In this document: piece after piece, positions 1-11,513 of the stretch | Numbering within the stretch: position 1 is the first letter of the stretch | Layout of the letters: each line of letters begins with the position of its first letter | From: Chlamydomonas sphaeroides | Lineage: Eukaryota; Chlorophyta; Chlorophyceae; Chlamydomonadales; Chlamydomonadaceae | Assembly: GCA_001662425.1 (NCBI GenBank) | Contig: BDDC01000111.1 | Span: forward strand, 5,507-69,506 | DNA length: 64,000 nucleotides | Reading direction: 5' to 3' | Program-made: the position numbers and the translations under genes | Notes under the pieces: model-generated | The model's input: the letters and a program-made list of their open reading frames with translations, nothing else | Databases searched by the model: none | What the model was told of the DNA's origin: nothing

Positions 1-3000
1 CCGCAGGGCGTGGATGGACCAGCATCAACGGGCAAGGGAGGCGCGCCATTGCACGGTCACCGTCTTACCAAGTTTCACGTTGCCATTACATGTGCACACC
101 CGAATCATGCCGGCCTTTGTCGCCGCCTACCTAAAAGCCCGCCCCTTCCCATGTGCCCCTTCACCGACACACCTGCAGCTCCAGCTCTGCCAGGTCCAGG
201 TCCCCACCGCCACCCACACTGCTGCTGCTGCTCATGTTGGTGCTGCGGCGAGCCAGGGACGACACAGAGGTAGGGCCACCAACACCTGTGGGGGCGCCAC
301 CAGCGGGCCCGGCACCGGGACCACTGAGCGGCGGCGTAGTCGGATGCCGCGGGCCGGGGCCTCCAGTCGTCGCTGCGGGCTTGCGCGGTGAGGCGCCCGC
401 ATGCGGATAGCTAGGCTGGGCCCTGGCCTGCAAGGCGGAGCGGTGGCTGGCGTCCGAGGAGGGCGAGGCCAGCTGCGTGTCGGCCATGAGGTCGCGAATC
501 TGAGCCATCAGGCCTGCAGGGGAAGGGGGCGGATGGGGGAATGGGGGCATGGTGGCAGAGGGAGATGGGTGGAGGGGGGGCGGAGAAGGGCGGGGGGTGA
601 TCATGGCAACGGGGAGCTTGGGGAGACTCAAGGTATGGGAGTAGCAATGGAGGAGTGAGACACGCGGCCATTTCGAGCCAGTTAAAGGGAAGTGCCAGAG
701 GCGAGCTCTGCGTGCACGCGAATAGCCGCAATCTTTCCTGAAACATTGCCCCGCCCTCCGCATGTTGGCTCCTAGCAGCTCCTGCCAGTCTCTCCCGTCC
801 TCTGCCGTCCCGCCACCCACCCTCGTTGAGCTCCGGGTCCAGCTCCACACTGCCACTGCCGCTGCCGCTGCCCCCGCTGCCGCGGACGGCAGCCGATGCG
901 CCGGCGCCGGCGGATCCCGCACCCAGCGCCGCCGCCACTTGCGCCCGCAGCTCCGCCGATGACGCGGACGCAGATGCCGAGGCAGACGTGCGCGAGGGCG
1001 TGGCGGTGGCCGAGACCCCGCTGAGAAGCGGGGCGGAGACCCGTGCCGCCGGCAGGCCAGGCAGTGGCACGGAGCCCATGGCGCGGCCTGACGATGGGCG
1101 GCGGCGTGGCACGAAAGCGTCAATGTGGGAGCGCTACAGGCTGACGCGGCTGCGACACTTGTACGGCAATCGAGCAGCCTCCACCCGCCCTCCCGCCTGC
1201 CCGCTGCACCCGACACATGCCCCGGCCCGAGCCTGTTTCCCCTGGCGTAGCTGCCCCGCATGCCGTCCCACCACCCAGGTCCCGCCCCACCACTCACCGC
1301 GCACGTCCGTGGGCTCCTCGCTCCACTCGGGCCCTGCCACGCTGCCCGCCTGCGAGGCGCGGCCGGGGCCAGGGCCGCCCTCCGCCTCCGCAGCGGACGA
1401 TAGCCGCGGGCTGCTGGCCGTGTGGCGCAGCAGCACCGGCGGTGGCGGGAAGGCGGAGCCGGCGGGCCGCAGCGGCGAGGCCGCGCTTGAAGCCCAGGGT
1501 CTGGCGCCCGACCCCGCCTGCTGCACCTCCTGCTGGGCCCCGGGCGCCAGGTACAGGTCGTCCACGTTGCCACCGTGCTCCTCCACCCAGGCCTGCAGCG
1601 GACAAAGCAGCGGATGGGCACACGGCGTGTCGGCCCCTGCTCCCACCTTCGTCGCCTCGCCCCCGCCCTCTCTCCCTCCGTCGATCATACCGCCCTATGC
1701 TTCTCTCGCTATCCTCGGCTTCCCTTCCTCCCAGGCCCCATCCCTGCCTGCAGCCGCTCCAGCTTGATGCGCAGCATGGTGGCCTCCACCTCCACACCGC
1801 GCCGCGCGTCGCGCTCCGCCTGCAGCGCCGCGGCAGCCGCCTCGGCAGCAGCTGGCGCCGCAAAGCCCGCGTCACCGTCGGAGGCTCCGTCCGCAGCGTG
1901 CGCGCCTATGGCCGCGCCGCCGCCTCCGGCTCCGCCCAGGCCCGCGGCGGCCAGCTGTCTCCGCGCCTCCGCCAGCTGGGCCTTGAGGTCGGCCACCTCC
2001 TTGGCGTAGCGCCGCAGCAGGGCGCGCTCGTCCAGCACCTCGTTGGCGCGGGCCGTCACCTGGCGCAGGGGGACACGGCCAGGGAGCAGGATGGGGGCGG
2101 GGGAAGGTCAAGGGGCAAGGAGGAAGATCGGGGCAGGCGTTTGGGGTTGAGCAAGGTAGGGCTAGGCGGGGATGCCGCGTACGACACCGTGGGGTAAAGC
2201 AGACGAGGGCAGACGAGGGCAGACGAAGGGACAAATCTCAGGGCTGACCGGCGCTATGGGCGGGTGGCCTTGGCCCTGGAGACACAGGTTGCAGGCAGAG
2301 CCCGGTGGCCCCTTCCCCCACCTGCACCAGCTTGGCCCTGGCCGCGAACTTCAGCGTGTTGGCGGTCTCCTCGCTCTGGGCCAGGGCCGGGGTTACGTTG
2401 CATACCACGGCCACGCGCGCGCCGGGACCCGACAAGCTCGGCTGCGCGGGGGACGCGGAAGGGAGTTGGGGTTGACGGGCGAGCTGTGATGCGCATGGTG
2501 AAGGCAGCGCATAGGCGCGGCAGGCAAGCAGGGCATGAGCACATATGCCAAACGCCCATGACTTCGCCAACTCCCGGCCCTTTCCTAGAACGCGGACTGG
2601 TAGCAACCCCACCGCGTTTAGCCCAAAGGTTGCGCCACCACCTTCCCACCTGCAGCAGGCGCGTGAGCTTGGAGTCGCGGTACGGCACGTGCCCTGCTGG
2701 GCCCCCGGCCGCCAGCTTGTGTATGACGGTGCCCAGCGTCAGCAGCGAGCGGTTGATGAAGCCCCCCTCCAGCCGCTGCCCGCGGCTCACCACCGCCCGC
2801 GCGCTCTCCGACCCGGCCAGGTCGATTAGCGACAGCACCGCCTGCGTGCGGGTGCCGGAGCCGGGCCCAGGCGTGGGCGCAGCCCCAGTGGGCGTGCCAG
2901 GCGTGGAGGAGCGAGCCGAGGCGGGGCCGGGACCGGCGCCGGGCGCGGCCGCGCTCTCCACAGTGATGCGCGTGATGGTGTGGGAGCGAGACGAGTCCTC

Positions 3001-5320
3001 GTTGAAGGCAGTTGCCGACACTTTGCGGTTGTGATCGCCCCGGGCCATGAGCTCCAGCGCCTGCGGAGAGGCGTCAGGGGCGAGGCGAGGGCCGGGCGAG
3101 ACGAGGGGCTGTGTGGGTGCACATCTGGGGTGAGCGGAAACGCCCGTCACAGACAGTTCGCTCGCCGACCCAGCCTCAGCTATTCCGCCTCCTCCGCCTC
3201 CATGCCCCTTGCCGACCCGTCATCTCCTGGTCACCTGCTCCGCGCTGGCCACCTGGACCTCGCTCAGGCTCTCCACCGCCACCGTGCCGCTGCGCGCGTC
3301 CTCGCGGACCTGTCAGGCAGAGCGAGCGGGGGCCACGGAATTATGTGAAGTGAGGAGCGGCCATGGGGCGGCAAGCATAAACTTCGGTGCGGTGAGTTGG
3401 GTCCCACGAAGGCCTTCCCTGCGCTCATCGTCAGGGCCGTCATCCCCTCCCGGGTCCCGTTCTTCCTCCCCTGCGCACCTTAAGGTTGACGCGGGAGGGG
3501 TCCAGCAGGTCGTTAAGCACCTGGCCGGGGGTGAGGTAAGGGGGCAGCGGGAGGGGAGCACGTAAGCCAGACGTTGCGGCCGGGGGGAAGAGGCCCTTAG
3601 CGCCCTCACCCCTTAACCCCGACCCCCAGGACCCCGTCTGCTTCCCTGCCCTGGCCCGCCTCACCTCGTTGTAGATCTCCATGACTGACATACGCACCAC
3701 GAAGACCCGCCCCGGGCAGCCCGCCATCTGTCCAAACAGCTCCCGCACCACACGGGGCACCACGCCCGGGTCCTGGGGTAGCCGCAGCGGTAGCGAGGAA
3801 GGCCGCGACGAGCAAGCAGCAGATGTTTACGCAGCAGAGAGATATCCCGTGCAGGCAGCTGAGGGCAGCCGTCCTCCTTGCAGTCGCAACTTCAGTGGCC
3901 AGGGCAGACTATTGCGGCGGGGCGTGTTGTGCACGGAGGCCCTCGGCCCGGTGCCCCACGGCCGCACCTCCTGCGTGCCCATCATGGTGTGGGTCTTGCC
4001 GCTGGACGTGACGCCGTACGCAAACAGGGTGCCGTTCACCCCCGCCAGAGCAGGCGCCACCAGTGGCAGCGCCAGGCAGCCCGCCACCGCGGCGTTATCA
4101 GCGTCCGGCCCGAACACCGTGTCAAAGCTGACAAGGCGGGAGGCAAGGGCGGGGCAAGGCGGGGACGGCCATCAAGCCGCGGCGGCGGCGCGCACTAAGC
4201 CCCGTGCAGCCGTTTGGGGAAGCCTCCGGCCCTGCGCTCAGGCCGGACGCCCACCGGTGCTTTGGCGTGAGTGCTCCGCTGCCCGGGTCCAGCAGCCCCA
4301 CGTGGCCGGCAGCGTCCGCGCCCCAGGTGACCCGCTCGCCGCGCTGTTTCTCCTTGTCGCTGCAAGGAACGAGACGGGGCGCAGAGGAAGGGAGAGGAAG
4401 ACGTAACCTGGCAGCCTCGTCTTATGGGAAGGTAGCGGCTACCAGATGGGCCTCTTGCATGCCGGAACAGGCTCACAGGACATCCTCTGCCTTCACTGGA
4501 GTGCCCTACACCAAAGCTCAAAAGTCACCGACTGCAGCATGCGGCTCATTCGCCCACATCCATTGCCGCACCCTGGTCCTCACCACAGCGGCCGAATGCG
4601 CACCGCCACCTGGATGCTGCTGCGGCTGCCGGCCGACCCCGCAGACGCCCCGTTGGCCGGTGACCCGGCAGCAGCAGCCCCTGATGCCGCCCACATGCCC
4701 GGCACGGGCGTGGGGGCCGGTGTGGGCGCGGGCGAGGCCCCTCCAGGGCTGGCCGTGCCCGTGCCTCCAGCCATGCTGCGGCTAGGTGTCGTCCAGGGCG
4801 AGGCGAATGCCGCCAGCAGACCGCCGCCACCGGCCGAGCCCGCCCCTGCCCCTGCCGCGGACATTGAGAGTGCTGGCGACCTCCCGATGCCGCTCTGCGA
4901 GGTCCGCATTCCGCCAGCAGCTGTTGAGCCACTGGCGCTGCCCGGCGGCCTGGGCAGGCCACCTGCGGCACCGCCGCCGCCAGCAGCCGCCGAAGGCGTT
5001 GGCGGCAACCCCAGGCTGTGGGTGCTGCTTGCAGAGGTGCGCCGCTCCCTCTCCCGGGCAGCAGCCAGCATGCCGGCGGTCCAGGTGGCGCTGCCTAGAG
5101 CCATGCCCGGGCCTTGCGGCGTGGCAGGGGAGCTGAGCGCCGGAGAGACAGGCGGCGAAGGTAGGCGAGAGTTGCCACCGCTGCGCAGCCCCGAAAGTGA
5201 GGGGATGCGGGAATGAGCGGGCGTTGTGGACGCCCCACCGAGAGCGGTGCTGCCGCCGCCGGGCCCGGGACCAGGCGGCGGCGTCCCAGCGGCAGCGGCG
5301 GCGGCAGGCAGGCCGGACAT
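1..5320 (-). CDS. kinesin-7-like motor protein (3' truncated by window edge)
   Basis: Microtubule motor ATPase. Twelve exons (plus-strand coordinates): 4584-5320, 4255-4359, 3968-4127, 3665-3772, 3479-3520, 3235-3309, 2650-3060, 2322-2441, 1748-2059, 1298-1592, 821-1087, 173-513; phases agree at every join, giving about 991 residues before the gene leaves the window. A Ser/Gly/Ala-rich head of ~230 residues precedes the motor (QVAVRIRPL). Seen in order: P-loop GVTSSGKTHT, EIYNE, switch I NEDSSRSHT, switch II DLAGSES, then INRSLLTLGTVIHKL, VPYRDSKLTRLLQ and ANTLKFAARAK. The wording around INRSLLTLGTVIHKL and TLKFAARAK fits the plant kinesin-7 group, which includes CENP-E-like and organelle-associated motors. 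A short coiled coil (exon 1748-2059) and a disordered Ser/Ala tail follow. The start is uncertain: an in-frame ATG also lies at 5509. The intron 1593-1747 uses a GC donor. Cargo cannot be told from sequence. Confidence 0.9.
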
Positions 5321-8300
5321 GGCTGCCGCCCCGCCGCTGCTAGAAGACGTCAGACCGCTGTTTAAAGCTGCAGCAGAAGAGCTGCTCGTTGTCGTATATC
5401 TACTGCGTGAGCCAGCGTCGACAGGCCCGGGGTCCGCCGCTAGGGCACAACCTGGTGGGCATAGGGGGTGTTGCAGATGAGCCAGCCGGGTTGCCCAGCT
5501 ATATTTCATTTCCAAATAATCCAAACATAAAGCGGCTATGCGGAGCACTGTGCGGTCAATGTGCGCTTCAGACGGACAGCAAGGTCTGCTCACTTCCAGT
5601 TGCAAGCGCCGAGCGCCTATGGTTGCGCTCGTTCCACTTCTATTTTCTTGGCGCAAGGTTAAGCGGCGCAAGCCCGCTCCAGCCCGGCGCAAGTTGTCAG
5701 CGGTGCCAGCCGCGTACTCGCTTCCAAGGACGCTGCAAGCGCGTAGTAATATCTACGGGCAGGAGCGCGGCTAGGCGATACCTACTTGCCAGAAAGCAGA
5801 TGTGTGTGAGCGACTGCTGATGTTTGCCCGCGAGGCGGAAACATGTGCATGGATCGAAAGAGGTGTACACAATTGTACAGTCGAGCGCACATCTGCACCG
5901 TTTGTGGGGTTCCTCGGGGTGAAGCGGTGAACGCGTATGGAACCTGATGCGGCACTTGCAGATACACGGCACCAACAGCTCAAGCTTGTACACAACCTGC
6001 TTCAATTTATACGTAAGCCTTGACTTGCATACACCAAAGCCCACTTAGGGCCCCTGGCGACAGCTTGGCCATAGTCAGCTGTCGCGTGTCGGCCCTGTTA
6101 CCTGTCAGAGCTGCTTGCGAAGCGCACGCTGCTTCACACCGTCGCCGCAGATTTCATTGCCATTTGCCAAGCCGCTGTATCTGCCAAGCCTGACCAAGCA
6201 ACGTGCCAGGCGGCACGCAAACACGGCGCCAACGGACCCATCACACCCACGGTAGACCCGCCTGTCAAACAGCAGCCTGGAACCACCACGGGGACCAGCT
6301 GACAACGCATACTGTGCTGTCCACCTGCACAGCGCACCCGGCAACGCCTGCGCGGCCCAAGTCCTCGCCGGTGGTACAGCCCGGAGACCCCCAAAGCTGT
6401 TCCACAAGCCAGTATCGCCAGTCGTAACCCTCTCTTCCGCGCCCTCTCGCACTTGCAGCAACAAGGGACTGCGCCCCGAGCGGTTGTTGCCCAGCCAGCG
6501 GTCGCTGAGATGGCACGCCCTGCCGAGGAGAGGAGGCGATCGGCTTCTCCTCATTCCTATTGCCGAAATCGCTCCGCGGCCTCGCCGCCATCGGCACGTT
6601 CCGGCCGCCCCGCTGCTTCGTCGCCAGCGACTGGTTCCGGCCGCCTGGTTGTGCCACCTCGGCGACCGCTGGCCGGATGAGGGATGGCGGACATGCAGGT
6701 AGGAGGGGGCTTCGCGACCAGAGTGATTTGGGTTGTACACAGCGCCGGTAGACCGCTGCAGCCGAGGCGTAGCATCAGCCCTGCGGCCAGGCCCTCCACC
6801 TCCTCATCTCCACCCTCCCTTAGCCTTCGCAGTTGCAGTAGCTGTTAGCGCCGGCAACGCGCCCCCAGGCGCTGGTGACGTGTCTCCTCCTCGTCACTTG
6901 TTTGGAGCTGCTCTTGCCGCTGGCGCCGCAAAGTGAGGACAAGCGGCGGTAGTGGGCCGCGGTGTTACGGGGTGCAGTCGTTGCGCCATGGAGTCAGCAG
7001 CATTGCGAGGACATCCACGCCTCGCCACCTCAAGCACGACCGACCCACCCACCCACTGGCGTGCCACAAACAGCTGCTCCCGCATCCATGTTACCTCCTG
7101 GGCCACGATGCGGCGTCTGCCTGCTCCTCCGCCAACTGCGCAGCGGTGCAGATCGCGGCCTGCTGCTGTGCTGCCTTCCGCGCCGCGCGCTCGGATTGCC
7201 AGGTCAGGCCATGGCGCTTGCCATTATTCGCTGGCCGCGGCGGCGGTGTGTTGTGGGTCGCCACATACAGTGGCGCCCACCCAGCCTGACGCCGCTCTAG
7301 TACCATAAGTTGTGAGCAAAGCCTTGGGCCCAGGTCATTCCGGCTAAATGCTCGCCTCTTTGGGCGCTACATCGAGATCTGAGCTCTGGCTTGCTACCGG
7401 CAGTTGTCACTGCCACAACAATAGCACGATGGCACCCACCCGCCTAGCGGTGGTACACCTGGATCCCGGGGGATCTATGGGACATCCAGCTGCCCTGCTG
7501 CATTCTGTTTAGCTACGTACGTGCTACGTGGCCGTCCGACAGGAGGGAGAGTCGGGCTGAGAATGCCTGCTGGGCTGCCACAACCAGTGAGTAACCCAAG
7601 AAGGCAGCAGGGGCTGCACTCGCGACCGGGGCTGTGCTCCTCCTCAGCTGCTGGGTGAGCGGATGCAAAGCGACAGACGTTGACGCATGCGCGCTGGGAA
7701 GGGAGTGATTTTCGCCGAGGCAGCGGTCACTTCGCATGTTCGGGCGCTCCTGCTCGCAACCGTGCAGAGCTGCAGCTCAGGCGGCGCATGGCGGAGCCCG
7801 CTTCCTTGGGGGCCAGGGCGCTTACAACGGACGTTGGCCATGGGAGGGGGTCCGAGAGCTCGGCGCGGCTGCTGTGGGCGGCGCTGACGTACGGTATGTA
7901 CGTCGCCAGCAAGAGGCCTGCGTGGAAGTCGGAGTAAGCTACCTGAGACAACCGTCAGTACTGGCAGCCCGGGGACTATAAGACTAGACCGGTAAGTATA
8001 TATCTTGATGTTTTTGAGTGTGGGTGATCGAGTATCAGCTTGGCGTCCTGCACGGTTCATGGGGGTCGGGCTTGACTGCTCGCCGCGCGCGGCGCATTTG
8101 CACGGCTCTGCCCCTACCGCTTACGCAATATTTGATGCGCTGTCCGGCTACAAGAAACGGTAATGCTCATGGCCGCACATTCGACAGCATCCGAGACCAA
8201 AGCGGCACAAAGCTGCTGCCTTGCGCCGCGCGCCGCCGCCCACACATGCAGCTGGCCCCTTACTTGCCACACACACGCCGGCCAACGCTGTCAACAACAC

Positions 8301-8809
8301 ATACCCCGGCCCCCGGCGGGCAGGCATCTGGCAGCGCTACGGTCATGTCCCATGCGGCGCGCCGCTGCATCAGCGAGGTATCAAGCGAGCTCCGCACACC
8401 AGTTTCGCCGCACACGGCCTGCTGACCCCCGGCCCTCTTGTCCGCGGTATGCATGCACGACATGACGCGCTGCCCAGAACGGACTGCTGTCAGTGCCGGT
8501 GTCTTCTCCCACACCCCATGTACCTGCGCTCGTCTATCTTGCCCAACAGCACTAGCGACAGCGCCTGTGCCAACACAGAAGTGCAACTGAGAATAGGCTT
8601 GCAGCACCTAGCGCGGGGCTCCCGACGCTGCTCTGTCAGCGTCACAGGCTCACAGCTTAGCAAACTCGGCCGGTACGCGGCACCTCCCTTGCCTCAACAG
8701 TATCTACATTTCAAGAACCGTCTCGCTGCATCGCCTTGGCCGCCAAATGCGGGTCAAGAAACTCCGTCAAGCTTGTGGCAAGACGGTGGCCCTCTCGCGC
8801 CTGGCCCTG
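5321..8809. other. long gene-poor stretch between two minus-strand genes
   Basis: About 3.5 kb without a gene I can support. The right part presumably holds the 3' UTR of the 8810-11513 gene and the left end the promoter and 5' UTR of the kinesin gene. AT-richer patches occur near 5500-5530 and 7980-8020. Minus-strand open stretches at 6265-6657, 6894-7106 and 7091-7306 carry Ala/Gln-rich text but break frame repeatedly and show no domain; they could be relics of a mobile element. A copy of a dispersed repeat sits at 7918-7991. Confidence 0.5.
7918..7991 (+). repeat. dispersed repeat, copy A
   Basis: Shares a block with copies at 12204-12270 and 28300-28378. The common core includes CGTGGAAGTC, a spacer, then TACCTGAGACAACCG and AGCCCGGGGACT, and ends near ACCGGT. 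Upstream, an open frame (7680-7937) ends in PAWKSE before a stop, much like the PAWKS near the end of the frame preceding copy C. Similarity running across a stop codon suggests a shared element end, such as a retrotransposon 3' end, and not a shared protein domain. Confidence 0.65.
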
Positions 8810-11513
8810 TTAGTCACCTTTTACTAGCAGCGGTGGCGTGCCACCACCGCTGCCCGCAGCATCGGCCTCCCGACGGCGCTTCTTGGGCCGCAGGCCGTCG
8901 ACTGCGTCGCATGCCGCGGCCAGCGCAGGACCATGCGCGGAAGCGGCGGCCGAGCTGGGCTGCGCGGCCCGGAGCGCGACAGGGGCCGCCGCCGGAGCGG
9001 CTGCAGTAGCGGGCCAGCGCAAGGGTTCGTTGCCGTCGACACCGCCGCCACGATCGCTGCGGTCCCTGCCGTCGCTGCGGTATATCTTGCGGTCAGTCAT
9101 CGGCACATCACGAACGGTGTCGGCGAAGGCACGCCGCCGCATGTCCAGGCGCTGCCGCACGCCGCTTGCCACCTCGGCAGCCTTGGCCAGGCCGCACCGT
9201 TCCGCAGCTGAGGGCTGCCGCGGATAGGCGCAGCCAACAGCGTCGGGACAGTCCGGGGCGGCTGCCTCCGCGACGCCAGAGGCGTCCTGCGAGGATGTAT
9301 GGGCCCACTTGCAGGATCAGGAGTGCTGCGGCAAACCCCTCGTCGGAGCTCTCAACCCGGTGCTGCCATCCTCCCTCTCCTGCCTCCATGCACGTGGCTC
9401 CCAACTCGGTTGCCAAGGGCAGCAACGGCACCGGCGGCTGGGCAGCGGCCGCGGCGGGGCCATCACTGCCACCGCGGCCGCCTGCGCCGGCAGCGCTGTC
9501 TTCGCCACTGCGGCCGACGGCAATGCTGAAAGCGTCGGTGCTCACCTGCTCGGCGAGCCACCAGTTCTCGTCGACGCGCTCCGGCGCTCCACATGCCTGC
9601 TGGCCCAGCAGTTCGCCGCCCCGCGCGGGCACGGGCAGCGGCAGGGTGGCGCCCATAGCCGTCTCGCCGGAGCTGTGCCGGCCCGCAGCGACAACACTGG
9701 GCAGCGCTGCCAAGGCGTCCACGGTGTCCGCGTCACCTGCCTCGCCAGCGCCGCCCATGCTGGGCCCCCCGGGGGCCGCGCCGGACTGCAAAGCCACGCG
9801 GCTGAGAGCAGCGGCACCCGAGCTCCTGCCGCGGCCGCCGCAATGACCGGGCGGAGCGCGGCCGCCACGGCCACCGCCGCGGCCGGGGACGCGACCGCGG
9901 CCAATGCCGCGGCATGAAGCAGCGCCGCGGCCGGGGGCAGCGCCGCGGCCAGCACCGTGGCGAGGGCCGTTGCCGTCGCTACGTGCCTCCTGCAGTGGTG
10001 ATGGGGTGCGGGCCGGCAGGCGCGCGACGGGTCGTTCTGCGACCGGAGTCACGCTTAAGTGACTGCTGAGGGAAGCCAACCCGCGAACCCAGGCCCAGGC
10101 GATAGCCCCGGCGGCCCCAAAGCCCCACTCACGGCTAGCGAGCTCCGGCGGATGACGGCGTCCACCACCTCCACCTCCACCCGCAGCACGTCCTGGCGCG
10201 GGTAGAGGCCCGAGGCAGCAGCGCCGCCACTGCCGGCCCCGCCCTCGTGCAGCGTGTCGAGGCGCACGTGGCGGGCTTGCAGGGCCTTGGTCCCGCCTGG
10301 CGCCAGCTGCTCCGCGGAGGGCAGCTGGCGGAGCAGCTCCGCCATCTCGCGGAAGCGAAGGCCGTAGGACTTGGGGGCCGCCCCCGGGTCACCCTGCTGC
10401 GCCTGGGCCGCGCCAACCTCGCTCTCGCCGCCGGGCTCCACGGCGCCAGCCTCGGCCAAGCCGTCGGCCACAGCCACAGCCTCGCCTTGTCCCTCATCAC
10501 CACCCTTGGCCCCGGCCTCAACCTGGGCCGCAACCCAGCCCTCCTCCCACTCCTCCCACTCTTCCCACTCCATCCCCTCTTCCCGCTCCTGCCCGTCCTC
10601 CCCCAAATCGCCGCCCTGCTGGTCCTCGTCCTCCCGAGCGCTCCGCCCGGCCCTTCTGGGCCTGCATGGGGCAGAGGGGCGCAGAAACGTCATATCATCC
10701 CATATCATTATATTATATTATATTATTATCCCTTCTGGGCCTGCATGGGGCAGAGGGGCGCACAAACGTCACATCATCGCCGCTCGCGCTGTTGTAAAAG
10801 CAACGCCGCGCCAGCGCCTCGTCAGCTGCACACAGCGGCTGTCAGCCGTATGCCTCAACCCACCCACCGCATCCACTCCACCCAACCCACCCACCGACCC
10901 ACCGCCACCTCGGTTCGTACACAGTGCCGGAGGCGGGGATCCGCAAGAGGCCACTGCTGCCCGGAGCGAGCACATCCATCTCCAGAAACAGCGGCGGCCA
11001 GACCGGGTCTTGCCCTGCTTCGTGCTGCAGCTGCAGGGACTGCGCCGCCCTGTCGTGGCCCCAGTCCGTCATCTGGACGCCGCCGCCGGCCGCAGGCGTC
11101 CATGCCCTGGCTTCCGGCTGCTGCATGTGGCCCGTGGCCCCGTGCTGGGCAGCGGCAGCTGCGCCGCCAGATCCTGCTGCAGCGTGACCTCAAACTTCAG
11201 CTCCCTGGCCTTGCCGCGCGTGGAGCGGCGGCGGGCGGAGTGGTCGTCAACGTACCGGAAGCCGGGTAAAGATGATGCAGCGCCCTGCATTGCCAGGGGG
11301 TGGCAGCGGGCTTGTAGTAGGGCCCATGCAAGCAACGCAAGCTTGATGGCAAGAGCGGGACTGGGACCCAACCTGCAGCCGCCTGACTCGCGACGGCGTA
11401 CTGATGCGGGGCGCGGCCCTGCCCGCCAGCAGTCCCTCAGCCCAGCAGGCCAAGTCAAGGGCCCCACGCACCAGCGGCAGGCTGAGCCCGGGGCCGGAGC
11501 TGGCGCCTGCCAT
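8810..11513 (-). CDS. unrecognised RG-rich protein with C-terminal basic motif
   Basis: Function not recognised. The likely start is the ATG at 11513, whose first exon (MAGASSGPGLSLPLVRGALD...) ends at CAG before a GTTGGG donor near 11370. A second exon follows from about 11293 (GFRYVDDHSARRRSTRGKAR), then an exon ending YEPRWR near 10907. A large exon of roughly 10137-10665 has an acidic WEEWEEWEE run and the text KSYGLRFREMAELLRQLP. Next is an RG-rich exon ending at 9309 (GRGAAPGRGAASCRGIGRGR), and the last exon is 9214-8810. The C-terminus carries RPKKRRREAD, a plausible nuclear localisation signal. RG-rich tracts often bind RNA, but that is inference. The frame does not carry cleanly across about 11165-11190, and the join into the RG exon is unresolved, so internal borders are approximate. 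Confidence 0.55.
10648..10781. repeat. short direct duplication around an AT-rich core
   Basis: About 50 bases (10648-10698) recur at 10731-10781 with two or three mismatches, offset 83 bases. The spacer is a very AT-rich TATTATATTATATTATTAT-like run, out of keeping with its GC-rich surroundings. Read on the minus strand, each copy holds the acceptor-like GCCCCATGCAG followed by GCCCAGAAGG, so the acceptor for the acidic exon of the 8810-11513 gene exists twice. Confidence 0.85.

Noticed and set aside
161..1621. Unbroken 486-codon minus-strand frame over the kinesin tail
   Set aside because: It mixes exon 173-513 with introns and out-of-frame parts of other exons; the spliced model keeps phase and uses proper splice sites.
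6105..6740. 211-codon minus-strand open frame
   Set aside because: No recognisable motif, Arg/Gly/Ser-rich composition expected by chance at this base composition, and no splice support.
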